DNA from: Thioclava electrotropha
GTDB taxonomy: Bacteria > Pseudomonadota > Alphaproteobacteria > Rhodobacterales > Rhodobacteraceae
DNA: 64,000 nucleotides
Direction: 5' to 3'
Assembly (NCBI RefSeq): GCF_002085925.2
Contig: NZ_CP053562.1
Location: 62,001 to 126,000, forward strand
Each line of letters begins with the position of its first letter. Position 1 is the first letter of the stretch. The notes under the pieces were generated by a model. That model worked only from the letters and a program-made list of their open reading frames with translations. It did not search any database and was not told the origin of the DNA. The position numbers were made by a program, and so were the translations under genes. Shown piece after piece: positions 26,053 through 35,582 of this stretch.

Positions 26053-27879
26053 CTATTCCGCCGCATCCTCCGCGTCATCGCAGGTCAGGAAGCCGCCGGA
26101 CTGACGTGCCCAGTAGCGCGCGTAGAGCCCGTTCATCGCCAGCAGCTCGTCATGGCTGCCCTGCTCGACGATCCGGCCTTCCTCCAGCACCACGATCCGG
26201 TCCATCTCGGCAATGGTGCTGAGGCGGTGGGCAATCGCCAGCACGGTCTTGCCCGCCATCACCCGGTGCAGCGCGCTTTGAATCTGAGCCTCCACCTCGG
26301 AATCGAGCGCCGAGGTCGCCTCGTCCAGCACGAGGATCGGCGCGTTCTTCAGAAAGGCGCGGGCAAGGGCGATCCGCTGGCGCTGGCCGCCCGACAGCTT
26401 CACCCCACGCTCGCCCAGCTTGGCGTCGTAGCCGCGATTGCCTTCGTGATCGGCGAGGCCGCGAATGAAGTGGTCCGCCTCGGCCTGCTTCGCGGCGGCG
26501 ATCATCTCCTCCTCGGTGGCGTCGGGCTTGCCGTAAAGGATGTTCTCCCGCGCCGAGCGATTGAACATCGCCGTTTCCTGCGTGACCATCGCGATATTGC
26601 GGCGCAGGCTCTCCTGCGTGACCTCGCGAATTTTCTGCCCGTCGATCAGAATAGACCCTTTTTCGGGGTCATAGAGCCTAAGAAGCAGCGCCACGAGCGT
26701 CGATTTCCCCGCACCCGAAGCCCCGACGATCCCGATCCGCTCGCCATCCGCGATCGTCAGATTGATATCCGCGATCCCGCCGCTGCGGCGTCCATAGGCG
26801 AAATCGACATTGTCGAACTGGATCTCACCTTCCACATGGCGCAGCGTGCGGGCATCGGGCGCATCGGTCAGGTCGTGCATATGCGCAAGCGTCCGCATCC
26901 CGTCCTCGGCCTCGCCGATATGGGTCCAGACGGACATCAGCGCCTGGCTCACCCAGCCCGACATCTGCGACAGCCGGATCGCGATGGCTCCGGAGGTCGC
27001 GATGGCCCCGGCGGTGGCCTCGCCCTGCGACCATAGCCAGATCGCGCCGCCCACCAGCATCACCGGAACGATCCCGGCATAGGCCATCTGCACCACGCGA
27101 TAGAGGCTTTGGACCATGCCGAAGGAATAGGTCTTCTGGCGAAACTTCTGCATCGCCTCCAGCGCCGCGCGATCCTCGTGCTCGGCATGGGCAAACAGCT
27201 TCACCGTCTTGATATTGGTGACCGTGTCGACGACCTGCCCCGTCACCATCGCCCGCGCCGAAGCCCGCTCGCGCGAGCGTCCGCGGATATGCGGCAAGAA
27301 GAGGCGGATGATCAGGTAGAGTCCGAAGGTCCAGAACACGAGACCCACGGCGCCCCAGCGGTCGATCTGCGCCAGAACGATCAGCGAGCCGACGATCGAG
27401 GCCAGCGCGAAGAGCCCGGTATTGATGATCTCCGTGACGGTATCGGTGACGGCGCGCGCGGTCTGCATCTGTTTCTGCGCGATGCGCCCGGCGAAGTCGT
27501 TGTCGAAGAAGGTGACCGATTGGCCCATCGTCCAGCGATGCAGGCGCGACAGCACCAGCGGCATCACATTGGGGCTGATCAGCAGGTTGTTGGTGGCGGA
27601 GCTGATCCCGAAGGTCAGGGGGCGGATCAGCAGGAAGAACGCGACGAACAGGACCAGCAGGCCGACATTGGCCCCGATCACAGCGGCGCGGTCGCTGTTG
27701 AGCGCCGCGTCGATCACCTGACCCAGAAGCCAGGCGGAGACGACCTCCATCACGCCGGCGATGGTCGTCCCAAAGCTGGCCACGGCAATCGCGCCCCAGC
27801 TGCCCTTTAGGCACCAGCGGAAGAAGGCGCCAAGCTGGCGCGGCGGGGCGCCTTCGGCGGGGGAGAAGGGATCGAACAT
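26053..27879 (-). CDS. ABC exporter, fused permease and ATPase (MsbA-like)
   Basis: 608 residues. Six transmembrane helices fill about residues 20-330. The ATPase domain has Walker A IVGASGAGKSTLVALL, Q-loop MVTQETAMF, signature LSGGQRQRIALARAFL, Walker B ILVLDEATSALD and H-loop AIAHRLSTI. It works as a homodimer or with a partner half-transporter. Substrate could be lipid, lipopolysaccharide precursor or a drug-like compound. It lies between rRNA and tRNA enzymes, which gives no clue. Confidence 0.9.
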   Translation of the reverse strand: MFDPFSPAEGAPPRQLGAFFRWCLKGSWGAIAVASFGTTIAGVMEVVSAWLLGQVIDAALNSDRAAVIGANVGLLVLFVAFFLLIRPLTFGISSATNNLLISPNVMPLVLSRLHRWTMGQSVTFFDNDFAGRIAQKQMQTARAVTDTVTEIINTGLFALASIVGSLIVLAQIDRWGAVGLVFWTFGLYLIIRLFLPHIRGRSRERASARAMVTGQVVDTVTNIKTVKLFAHAEHEDRAALEAMQKFRQKTYSFGMVQSLYRVVQMAYAGIVPVMLVGGAIWLWSQGEATAGAIATSGAIAIRLSQMSGWVSQALMSVWTHIGEAEDGMRTLAHMHDLTDAPDARTLRHVEGEIQFDNVDFAYGRRSGGIADINLTIADGERIGIVGASGAGKSTLVALLLRLYDPEKGSILIDGQKIREVTQESLRRNIAMVTQETAMFNRSARENILYGKPDATEEEMIAAAKQAEADHFIRGLADHEGNRGYDAKLGERGVKLSGGQRQRIALARAFLKNAPILVLDEATSALDSEVEAQIQSALHRVMAGKTVLAIAHRLSTIAEMDRIVVLEEGRIVEQGSHDELLAMNGLYARYWARQSGGFLTCDDAEDAAE

Positions 27880-27922
27880 GAGTCTCTCTTTCCCCTCCCG
27901 ATATAGTCGATTGCGGCTCGGT

Positions 27923-29062
27923 TCAAAGCGCGGCGAGCAGATCCTCGCGCGTCAGCGTAAATCCGGAGGCGATCCAGCGCGCCTCTAGCGTCTTCAGCAT
28001 ATCTCCCAGCGCCTTGCCTTCATAGCGGGGCATCAGGTCTCGCGCTTGCAGCGGAAATCGCTGTTTTGCGCCGAAATAGACCCTGTTTTGCCAGCCGTCC
28101 GGCATCTCCTGCCCCATCAGCGCATGGCGCAGCAAAAACGCATCGGCCCCGGTCTCTGCCCCGAGCCGATAGCCAAGGACCGCCGCGTCATCACTGTCGG
28201 ACAGCGAGGCGCGCAGAGCCTCGAGCTGCCTTGTGTCCTTTTTCGACAGGCGCAGCCGCTCGGCGACCCCTTCGCCGCCAATCGCCGCCAGCCTGCGGAT
28301 CGGATCGGCGGGGCGATCCTCGAGATGGACGAGCGGCCCGAGCGCTGTCGCATCCGTGCCGGGCAGCACGGCCGTGAGAACCCCGCATTGAGCCATCGCC
28401 GCCACCGCGTGCACGGGATCGGGCGCGGCCAGCAATTTGCGCATCTCGCCGCCGAGGCGTTCGCGCGAAAGCGTCTCTATTCCGGCGATATTCTCGGCAC
28501 ACGCCGCCAACCCGTCAGGGTCGAGATCGTGCCCATACCACGCGGTAAAGCGGAAGAAGCGCAGTATGCGCAGGTAGTCCTCGCGAATGCGCTCCTCCGC
28601 CTCGCCGACGAAGCGCACGTGGTGCGCCGCCAGATCTTCCAGTCCCGTTCCCAGCGGGTCGAGAACCGTGCCATCCGCCCGGGCATAGAGCGCGTTCATC
28701 GTGAAATCACGCCGCGCCGCGTCCTCGGCGATGTCGTCGGAAAACGCGACCGTGGCGTGCCGCCCATGCGTCTCCACATCGCGGCGGAAGGTGGTGACCT
28801 CATGCGGGTGCCCCTCCGCAACCACCGTGACCGTGCCATGATCGACGCCGGTCGGCACCGGCTTCAGCCCGGCCGCCTTCGCAAGTTCGATCACCCGCTC
28901 GGGGCGCGCATCGCTGGCGATGTCGATATCGTTGACCGGCGCGCCGAGGGCGCTGTTGCGCACGCAGCCGCCCACCAGAAGCGCCTGATGCCCCCCCTCC
29001 TCGAGCATCTTCAGCACGCGTTGGGTCGGCTCTGCCTCGATCCAGTCTCCGGTCAGTCTCAT
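27923..29062 (-). CDS. cca: CCA tRNA nucleotidyltransferase
   Basis: 379 residues. It adds or repairs the 3' CCA of tRNAs, or adds only part of it if this is a split-activity type. The head motif ALLVGGCVRNSALGAPVNDI holds the nucleotidyl-transfer aspartates (DIDIASDA), and ARRDFTMNALYARADG is the conserved metal block. RILRFFRFTAWYG follows. Its ATG overlaps the stop of the upstream Nudix gene (ATGA), so the two are cotranscribed with hslO. Confidence 0.92.
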   Translation of the reverse strand: MRLTGDWIEAEPTQRVLKMLEEGGHQALLVGGCVRNSALGAPVNDIDIASDARPERVIELAKAAGLKPVPTGVDHGTVTVVAEGHPHEVTTFRRDVETHGRHATVAFSDDIAEDAARRDFTMNALYARADGTVLDPLGTGLEDLAAHHVRFVGEAEERIREDYLRILRFFRFTAWYGHDLDPDGLAACAENIAGIETLSRERLGGEMRKLLAAPDPVHAVAAMAQCGVLTAVLPGTDATALGPLVHLEDRPADPIRRLAAIGGEGVAERLRLSKKDTRQLEALRASLSDSDDAAVLGYRLGAETGADAFLLRHALMGQEMPDGWQNRVYFGAKQRFPLQARDLMPRYEGKALGDMLKTLEARWIASGFTLTREDLLAAL

Positions 29063-29652
29063 CCTGCCATCCGGTCCGCCAATGAGCGCAATATACGCGC
29101 GGTGGCGCCCCAGATGTAATAGGGCCCGTAAGGCGCCACGAAATAGCTGCGCCGGGAGCCGCGCCAGCGGCGCGATTCGACGCGGAAATTCCCGGGCGTG
29201 ATATGCGAGAGCGGCACGGTGAAAGCCTCGGCCACCTCGCCCGCTTCGGGGATCACCTCGAAGGGCGTGTGGATGCGCGCCAGCACCGGCGTCACCAGAA
29301 AGGACGTCACGGTCTCATGCGGATCGAGCGTGCCCAGCACCTCGACATGGGCATGAGGAAGGCCGATCTCTTCCTGCGCCTCGCGCAGCGCCGCGCCGAC
29401 CGGGCCTTCGTCATCGGGATCGACCTTGCCGCCGGGAAAGGCGATCTGGCCGGGGTGATGGCGCAGATGCGAGCTGCGCTTCGTCAGATGCAGGCGCGGC
29501 TCCGGCCCGAACGTATCGAAGGCGACGAGAACGCCCGCGGGCCGCAGTTTGCGGTCCTCGGGCAGGATCACTTCCGGGTTCAGATCGTAATCCGAAGAGG
29601 GCCGCCCCGGTCGCGCCAAGGCGTCGAGAACCGGGGCGAGCGGATCACTCAT
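29059..29652 (-). CDS. CoA pyrophosphatase-like Nudix hydrolase
   Basis: 197 residues. The Nudix box reads FPGGKVDPDDEGPVGAALRE, then AQEEIGL, and the preceding HLRHHPGQIAF is typical of the CoA-hydrolase branch (NudL-like). It probably cleaves the pyrophosphate of CoA or related nucleotides. It overlaps hslO by 8 bases and cca by 4 bases. Confidence 0.88.
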   Translation of the reverse strand: MSDPLAPVLDALARPGRPSSDYDLNPEVILPEDRKLRPAGVLVAFDTFGPEPRLHLTKRSSHLRHHPGQIAFPGGKVDPDDEGPVGAALREAQEEIGLPHAHVEVLGTLDPHETVTSFLVTPVLARIHTPFEVIPEAGEVAEAFTVPLSHITPGNFRVESRRWRGSRRSYFVAPYGPYYIWGATARILRSLADRMAG

Positions 29653-30673
29653 TCGTTCCCTCGTCTCCCGCTTCGCGCAGCGATCCGTCGGGGTTCTTCT
29701 GCGCCTCGAAGCCGAGCGTCAGCGGATCGAAAACGTAATGCGCGCCGCAGAACTGGCAGTCCGCGGTGACCGTGCCCTCATCGGTGGTCATATGCGCGAT
29801 GTCGCGCGCCGAGTAGATCGAGAGCGACTGACGCACGCGATCGGCCGAGCAGGTGCAGCCGAACTCCATCCGCTGCGGATCGAAGACGCGCGGCCGCTCT
29901 TCGTGGAAGAGGCGCACCAGCAGCTCGGTCGGCTGCACAGTCGGGCCGATCAGTTCCATATCCTCGACCGTGTCGAGCAGGATATTGGCGCGCGCCCAGT
30001 TCTCGCCTTCCTCGCCGTCGAGAATGTCATCGGCGGTCAGCAGCCCCTGATCGCCCGAGCCTTCCTGGGCGGCGAAGGGCGAGGCCGGCGGCATATGCTG
30101 CAGCATCACGCCGCCTGCGCGCCAGCTTTCGCCCTGACCCGGCAGGATCGAGCGCCCGAAGGACAGCGAGAACCGCGTGGGCAGCTGTTCGGACTGTGCG
30201 AAATAGGCCTCGGCGCAGGCGCGCAGCGAGCCTTCGGACAGTGGCGTGATGCCCTGATAGGGGGTCGTGCCTTTGCCCTGGTCGATCAGGATCGCAAAGT
30301 AACCCTGCCCGATCTGTTCGAACGGGTCGGCCTTGGGATCGAGCTTCTCTTCATCGAAGCTCGCCCATGCCCGGATGCGGGCCGGCGCGCCGTCCTTCTC
30401 GGGGGCGTAGTAATCGGTGGCGATGATGCGGATCGGGCCGTTGCCGCGGATTTGCAGCGACAGCTTCCAGCGCAGCTTGACGGTCTGGCCGATCAGCGCG
30501 GTCAGAAGAGCGGCTTCGGCCACCAGCATTTCGACCGCGCGGGGGTAATCATGTTGCGACAGGACGGTGTCGAGCACGCCGTCGAGGCGGGCAACCCGGC
30601 CGCGGATGTCAGAGCGGTCGAGCTGAAACGGCAGAACTGTATCGTCCCATGCGATTTGGGATAGCTTGGACAT
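29645..30673 (-). CDS. hslO: Hsp33 redox-regulated chaperone
   Basis: 342 residues from ATG 30673. Longer than the common 290 residues, with insertions and a C-terminal extension (GFEAQKNPDGSLREAGDEG). The C-terminal zinc-binding cysteines are FGCTCSADR and DCQFCGAHY (CxC plus CxxC). ILIDQGKGTTPYQGITPL is the conserved N-domain block. Oxidation of the cysteines releases zinc and switches on holdase activity. Confidence 0.93.
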   Translation of the reverse strand: MSKLSQIAWDDTVLPFQLDRSDIRGRVARLDGVLDTVLSQHDYPRAVEMLVAEAALLTALIGQTVKLRWKLSLQIRGNGPIRIIATDYYAPEKDGAPARIRAWASFDEEKLDPKADPFEQIGQGYFAILIDQGKGTTPYQGITPLSEGSLRACAEAYFAQSEQLPTRFSLSFGRSILPGQGESWRAGGVMLQHMPPASPFAAQEGSGDQGLLTADDILDGEEGENWARANILLDTVEDMELIGPTVQPTELLVRLFHEERPRVFDPQRMEFGCTCSADRVRQSLSIYSARDIAHMTTDEGTVTADCQFCGAHYVFDPLTLGFEAQKNPDGSLREAGDEGTNE

Positions 30674-30770
30674 GGTGCTCCTGAGGGGCTCAGAGGGGTT
30701 TTCGGGCAGCGCGGAGCCTGCCATACAGCCCCAATATAGGCGCGGCAACCGCAGACCCAAGGGAGAGCAC

Positions 30771-31211
30771 ATGATCGCGAGGTTCGGAGAGCGGGTGAAA
30801 TCCGGTCAGCAGTATCGTTTGCGCCCCGGTGCCTACGCGATCCTGATCCGCGACGGGCGGGTGCTGCTGACCCATCAGGCGCACCCCATACCGGAGTTTC
30901 AATTGCCCGGCGGCGGGATCGATCCGGGCGAGGGGCCGATCGAGGCGCTGCATCGCGAGGTCTTCGAGGAGACCGGCTGGGCGATTACGGGGCTGCGCCG
31001 TCTCGGGGCCTATCGGCGTTTCACCTATATGCCCGAGTACGAGTTCTGGGCGGAAAAGCTCTGCTCCGTCTGGCTCGCGCGCCCGGTGTTGAAGCGCGGT
31101 CTGCCGCCAGAGCCGCATCACACGGCGCATTGGGCCGATCCCGAGGAAGCGCTCGAACTGCTCGCGAATGAAGGCGAGCGCGCGTTTTTCCAACGGTTCG
31201 TCCGTCGCTGA
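30771..31211 (+). CDS. Nudix hydrolase of unspecified substrate
   Basis: 146 residues from ATG 30771 with GGGAGAG upstream. The Nudix box is GGGIDPGEGPIEALHREVFE followed by ETGW. Y-R-L-R-P-G-A-Y-A-I-L-I precedes it as the first strand. Substrate cannot be predicted. It is divergent from hslO. Confidence 0.87.
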   Translation: MIARFGERVKSGQQYRLRPGAYAILIRDGRVLLTHQAHPIPEFQLPGGGIDPGEGPIEALHREVFEETGWAITGLRRLGAYRRFTYMPEYEFWAEKLCSVWLARPVLKRGLPPEPHHTAHWADPEEALELLANEGERAFFQRFVRR

Positions 31212-31266
31212 ATAGTCTTGGGCGTTTCGTTCGTCGCAGATGTAGCTGAGCTGGTGCGTTCTCCTC

Positions 31267-32586
31267 TTAAGTCTCCCCGGGGGGATGGTCTCTGCAGTCT
31301 GACCCAAGCTCCGAACGTCGCTCGGTGCTGCCGGGGCCGTGAAATTCCAATACGCCAGCCGAGACATCGTCCCCGATCTCGCCCTCCGCGAATGCCTCGG
31401 TCGCCCAATAGAGCGCATCCAGAAGCCCGGGGCCCGGCATCTGGGAAAACTTGCGAAGCATCCGGGCCAGCCGAGTCTGATCGATCATCTCGCCGCTGCG
31501 GTCGCTGGCTTCGGTAATCCCGTCCGAGACCAGCACCAGCCGGTCGCCCGGGGTCAGTTGAACCGTAAGCGTCTCGTATTCGGCACCTTCGATCAGGCCG
31601 ATCGGCAGACCGCCCTCGCCGAAAAACTCGACCGTGCCGTTCCGCCGTTGCAGGACCGGGTAGGGGTGGCCGGCCTGAACCAATTCCGCCTTGCCGGTGC
31701 GCAGGTCGACATCGGCGTAGATAAGGGTGAAGTAGCTCTCGGTGCTCATTTCACTCAGCACGAGATCGTTGAGGCGCTGCGCGAGCTCCGCCGGGCGTCG
31801 TCCGCGCAATTCGCCCAGTGCGTTGCGGTAAATCGCGAGGTTCTGGCTGGGGGTGGTGCCGGAGAAGTAGCCCGCGATCCGCGCCATCATCAGTGCCGAG
31901 GTGATGCCGTGCCCCGACACGTCGATGCCGTACAGGCCCACCCGGCGCTCATTGATCGGAAAGAACCCGACGAGGTCTCCGCCGACATGGCCTGCGGGCC
32001 GCAAGAGCAGCGAGACATCCGCCGCCTCGAACCGCGCGTGTCGTGTCCGCACGAGGCTTTGTTGCAGTTTGCGTGCCTCTTGCAGGTCGCGGTCGATCAC
32101 CTCCTGTGCCTCGCGCAAGAGGCGGTTCTTTTCGCTCAACTCCTCTTGCATAGTCAGGATGCGGGCACCCGCGCTGAGCCGCGCCCGAAGCTCCGCTCCG
32201 TTGACCGGTTTCGACAGGAAATCATCGGCGCCGCTTTCCAATCCGCGCGTGACATCCGTCTTCTCGGCCTTGGAGGTCAGAAGGATGAAATAGCCGTAAC
32301 TTCGCCGCGGTAAGCCCCGGAAGACGCGGCAGAATTCAGGGCCGCTCATCCCCGCCATCATCCAATCCGAGATCACGATATCGGGCTCGCATTGGGCGCA
32401 GATCGCGATCGCCTCTTCTGCGCTTTCAGCCTCGCTCACCTGGTAGCCGGAGCGGGACAACTGCGCCGAGAGGATACGGCGCTGCATGCGGCTGTCGTCC
32501 ACGACAAGAACGTGCCGTGCAGCGCCCGCCAATGGTCGTCGGCCCGCATCTGCGGGGGCCTCTTGTCTTTGCACCATCTGCATCAT
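31267..32586 (-). CDS. Receiver domain fused to PP2C/SpoIIE-type phosphatase (RbaY-like)
   Basis: 439 residues. The receiver domain (about 25-145) has the acidic pair in VLVVDDSRM, phospho-acceptor Asp74 in IVISDWMMAGMSG and Lys126 in FLSKPV. A coiled linker (EELSEKNRLLREAQEVIDRD) leads to a SpoIIE-type PP2C domain with GHVGGDLVGFF, GIDVSGHGITSALMMARI and VLVSDGITEASD. The same domain order occurs in RbaY of Rhodobacter capsulatus, where it acts in an anti-sigma/anti-anti-sigma partner switch. The orthology is inference. A divergent Hpt gene is its likely phosphate source. Confidence 0.88.
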   Translation of the reverse strand: MMQMVQRQEAPADAGRRPLAGAARHVLVVDDSRMQRRILSAQLSRSGYQVSEAESAEEAIAICAQCEPDIVISDWMMAGMSGPEFCRVFRGLPRRSYGYFILLTSKAEKTDVTRGLESGADDFLSKPVNGAELRARLSAGARILTMQEELSEKNRLLREAQEVIDRDLQEARKLQQSLVRTRHARFEAADVSLLLRPAGHVGGDLVGFFPINERRVGLYGIDVSGHGITSALMMARIAGYFSGTTPSQNLAIYRNALGELRGRRPAELAQRLNDLVLSEMSTESYFTLIYADVDLRTGKAELVQAGHPYPVLQRRNGTVEFFGEGGLPIGLIEGAEYETLTVQLTPGDRLVLVSDGITEASDRSGEMIDQTRLARMLRKFSQMPGPGLLDALYWATEAFAEGEIGDDVSAGVLEFHGPGSTERRSELGSDCRDHPPGET

Positions 32587-32727
32587 CCGAAACCTCTGCC
32601 CTCACGAAACCGCAAACTCCCTAAGATTCGGTGAAAACTGGCCCGGATCAGACGTTAAGAAAATCGAAAGGGTGCGGCGCTACGGTCAGTCTCGGGTGGA
32701 GTCGGATCGAGTGGCCTGGAGGGCGTG

Positions 32728-33057
32728 ATGATTGATTGGGAACGGGTGCAGGAACTGCGCTCGGAAATTGGCGCCGATGGCTTTGCCGAGGTGGTGGACC
32801 TTTTTCTCGACGAGGTCGAGGCCGTGGTGATGGGGCTTGGCGGACGTCCCGACCGGGTCGAAGAGGATTTGCACTTCTTGAAAGGGTCTGCCTGGAATCT
32901 CGGGTTCCGCGATTTCGGCGGCGCCTGTCAGCAGGGAGAACGAATGGCCGCTGCCGGACGCGCCGTGGAGGTCGATCTGGGCGCGATCCGCGAGACTTAT
33001 AGCCTGTCCAAGACGCAGTTCATGGGGCGGCTATCGGAGTTCACTCCGGCGGCATAG
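32728..33057 (+). CDS. Histidine phosphotransfer (Hpt) domain protein
   Basis: 109 residues from ATG 32728 (GGAGGG four bases upstream; GTG at 32725 is an alternative). The single domain has phospho-accepting His49 in LHFLKGSAWNLGF, the Hpt signature H-x-x-K-G-x-x. It would pass phosphate between a sensor kinase and a receiver, most simply the receiver-PP2C protein encoded divergently 141 bases away. No kinase gene lies in the window. Confidence 0.85.
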   Translation: MIDWERVQELRSEIGADGFAEVVDLFLDEVEAVVMGLGGRPDRVEEDLHFLKGSAWNLGFRDFGGACQQGERMAAAGRAVEVDLGAIRETYSLSKTQFMGRLSEFTPAA

Positions 33058-33108
33058 GGCGAGGTGCTGAGCAGACTGAGCTGCGCCGAGCACATATTGC
33101 ACTAAGTT

Positions 33109-33129
33109 GCACCCGTTGGGCGCGGGTGC
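33109..33129. other. Hairpin after the Hpt gene
   Basis: GCACCCG and CGGGTGC flank TTGGGCG. There is no strong T run, so its role as a terminator is uncertain. The whole gap 33058-33268 (211 bases) shows no gene. Confidence 0.45.
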
Positions 33130-33268
33130 GGCCAAACTTTGGTTAACTGGCGTGCCTATCGCAGGCCGTGAGCGCAGGAGTTGAGGATGTAGAAAAGGCT
33201 CCACGGTGTAAGGCCGACGAAGACCGGTGTGTTTCGCCCGTCGGGAGGCCCCTATCGAACTGAAGGCC

Positions 33269-34552
33269 TCAGATAAGAAACTCAGCCAAAGTTTCGTCTT
33301 CGGTGATGTCGCGCCAGACGAAGCCCTCGGCGTCGAGCTTCGCGAAGAGCTCTGTGAAGTTCTCGGCGCGTTTCGTTTCGATCCCGATCAGGACCGAGCC
33401 GAAATTCCGCGCCGATTTCTTCAGATACTCGAAGCGCGCGATATCGTCGTCAGGGCCAAGCATCTGCAGGAAATCCTTCAGGGCGCCGGGGCGCTGCGGC
33501 AGGCGGAGGATGAAATACTTCTTCAGACCCGAATAGCGCTGGGCGCGTTCGCGTACCTCTGGCAGCCGTTCGAAATCGAAATTACCGCCCGAAGTCACGC
33601 AGACCACGCGCTTGCCGCGGATCGTCTCGGCCAGTTCGGGCAGGATGTCGACGGACATAGCGCCGGCGGGCTCAAGCACGACACCTTCGACGTTCAGCAT
33701 CTCAAGCATCGTGATGCAGATGCGATCTTCCGGTGCGAGATGAACTTGCTCGGGCGTGACCCAGCCCAACTCCGCGAAGGGGCGCGCGCCGATCCGGGCC
33801 ACAGCTGCGCCGTCGACGAAACTGTTCACCTGCGAGATCGTCACGGGCTCATGCGCCTTGACCGCAGCGGTGAGGCTCGCGCCGCCCAAAGGCTCGACGA
33901 AGCGAAATTCCGTAGCGGGGGCGGTCGCGCGCAGATAACCGGTGACGCCCGCAGCCAAACCGCCGCCGCCGACCGGAAGGATGACCATATCCGGCGCGCC
34001 GCCCAACTGGTCGAGGATCTCCACCCCGACCGAGGCCTGCCCCTCGATCACATCCGCATCGTCGAAAGGCGCGAGGAAATGCGCCCCGGCCTCGCGGCAA
34101 AACTCCTGCGCCGAAGCCAGCGTGTCGTCGAAATAATCGCCCGTGAGAACGATCTCGACCGCATCTCCGCCAAAGGTCTTGGTCTTGTCGATCTTCTGCT
34201 GCGGCGTCGTCACCGGCATGAAGATCGTGCCTTTCACCCCGAAATGCCGACAGGCGAAGGCCACGCCCTGCGCGTGGTTCCCGGCGCTCGCGCAGACGAA
34301 ATGCGCGGCTGACGGATCGCGCTCGCGCAATTTGCGCATCGCGGTGAAGGCGCCCCGGATCTTGTAGGAGCGCACCGGTGTCAGATCCTCGCGCTTGAGC
34401 CAGACCTCGGCGTCGAAGCGTTTCGACAGGTGGGCATTGAGTTGCAGCGGCGTGGGCTCGAAGAGCGCACGCAGCGCGCGGGTGGCGGCTTGGGCGGAAA
34501 GGGCGAACTCACTCATACCGCCAGATGTGACGCGCGCCGCCCGCTTTGGCAA
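33269..34552 (-). CDS. ilvA: Threonine ammonia-lyase
   Basis: 427 residues. It deaminates threonine to 2-oxobutanoate, the first step of isoleucine synthesis. The PLP lysine is in VRSYKIRGAFTAMRKL (about residue 62), CASAGNHAQGVAF is the substrate loop and VILPVGGGGLAAGVTGYL the phosphate-binding loop. A single ACT-like C-terminal segment (KKYFILRLPQRPGALKDFLQ) makes it the short allosteric type. The downstream-lying GTG-like N-terminal extension MPKRAARVTSGG may be shorter in reality, since MSEFALSAQA is a good alternative start. Confidence 0.93.
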   Translation of the reverse strand: MPKRAARVTSGGMSEFALSAQAATRALRALFEPTPLQLNAHLSKRFDAEVWLKREDLTPVRSYKIRGAFTAMRKLRERDPSAAHFVCASAGNHAQGVAFACRHFGVKGTIFMPVTTPQQKIDKTKTFGGDAVEIVLTGDYFDDTLASAQEFCREAGAHFLAPFDDADVIEGQASVGVEILDQLGGAPDMVILPVGGGGLAAGVTGYLRATAPATEFRFVEPLGGASLTAAVKAHEPVTISQVNSFVDGAAVARIGARPFAELGWVTPEQVHLAPEDRICITMLEMLNVEGVVLEPAGAMSVDILPELAETIRGKRVVCVTSGGNFDFERLPEVRERAQRYSGLKKYFILRLPQRPGALKDFLQMLGPDDDIARFEYLKKSARNFGSVLIGIETKRAENFTELFAKLDAEGFVWRDITEDETLAEFLI

Positions 34553-34554
34553 GC

Positions 34555-35334
34555 TCAGACGAGGGCGCGTTGCTCGACAAAATGACCGTAGAGCGTCGTT
34601 AGGATCGACAGCAGCAGCATCACGGTGGGCACGGCGAAAAGCAACTTGAGCGCGACCACGACCATATCATCCGCGAGATCATGTGGCGCCTGTATCGAAA
34701 GCATGCTTACCGCAACGAAAGGGAGTACCACGAGAAATGCCAGCAGAGTGAGCAAAGCGAAGCCACGCCAGTGGCCGCGAGTCGCGCGCCAACTGTCGCG
34801 GATCGTGGCGCCGCCGATCGCGGCCCCGGGCAGGGATACTCCGAGACGGAGCATGAAGGCATACACGGCAATGAAGAATGCCAGCCCCACCACGGCAAGT
34901 AGAACGGCTTCAGCGGTCTGGTTCGGAATGATTTCCTGCGCCGCGAGGGCGAAAAGAAAGACAATCGCGGCTCCCAGAACCATGATTGCCATGGCACAGA
35001 GCGTGATCACTATGCCACGCCAGAAATAGCTCACGTCGCGGCGCAGATGAATCCGCGGCAGCCAGCCGACGCGCTCGCCGAGCAGGATGAACCTGTGCCA
35101 GTTCACTGCCGCGATGATCATCGGGATCGGCAGGATGAACGTGTTGAAAACCAAAATGAACAATGATTTTTCGAAACTCGGGTGTTGCGATGCTCCGGCC
35201 TGCATCACGCTCTCGATAAGCCATTGCTGCCCGATGATCATGATCAAGAGAAGAAGCGCCGAGATCCGAAGGGTCTGACGCCAATTTCCAAAGACCTGCC
35301 GGAACGAGTGTCCGAAAACCCCCAATACATTCAT
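34555..35334 (-). CDS. Multi-helix membrane protein of unknown function
   Basis: 259 residues from ATG 35334 (GGGGG upstream); ATG 35358 is an alternative. About six hydrophobic helices, for example RISALLLLIMIIGQQWLIES, IVITLCAMAIMVLGAAIVFL and FALLTLLAFLVVLPFVAVSM. The N-terminal FGHSFRQVFGNWRQTLRISA and central TIRDSWRATRGHWRGFALL look like the repeated cytoplasmic segments of YciC/DUF-type membrane proteins, but I cannot name the family. It ends 2 bases before the ilvA start region on the same strand, so the two may be cotranscribed. Confidence 0.72.
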   Translation of the reverse strand: MNVLGVFGHSFRQVFGNWRQTLRISALLLLIMIIGQQWLIESVMQAGASQHPSFEKSLFILVFNTFILPIPMIIAAVNWHRFILLGERVGWLPRIHLRRDVSYFWRGIVITLCAMAIMVLGAAIVFLFALAAQEIIPNQTAEAVLLAVVGLAFFIAVYAFMLRLGVSLPGAAIGGATIRDSWRATRGHWRGFALLTLLAFLVVLPFVAVSMLSIQAPHDLADDMVVVALKLLFAVPTVMLLLSILTTLYGHFVEQRALV

Positions 35335-35582
35335 CACTTTGCCCCCAAAGAATGTCATTTAACAATTCACCGTTGGGGCTCGATCTCACCGCAGTCAAAG
35401 CACGTTCGGCGCGCCTTGGTTGAATTCTCCGTGTGATCGAGGTGGAAAAGAGCGAGTCACCGCCGGCTCACCTTCGCTTTGAGCGAAGCCTTGCGCATTT
35501 TGCAAAGGCTGCCGCTTTTTTGCCCACTTTCGACGCTAATCGTGCTGAAACTGTGTTGCGAGCAACAAAAGAGGAGGGCCGC

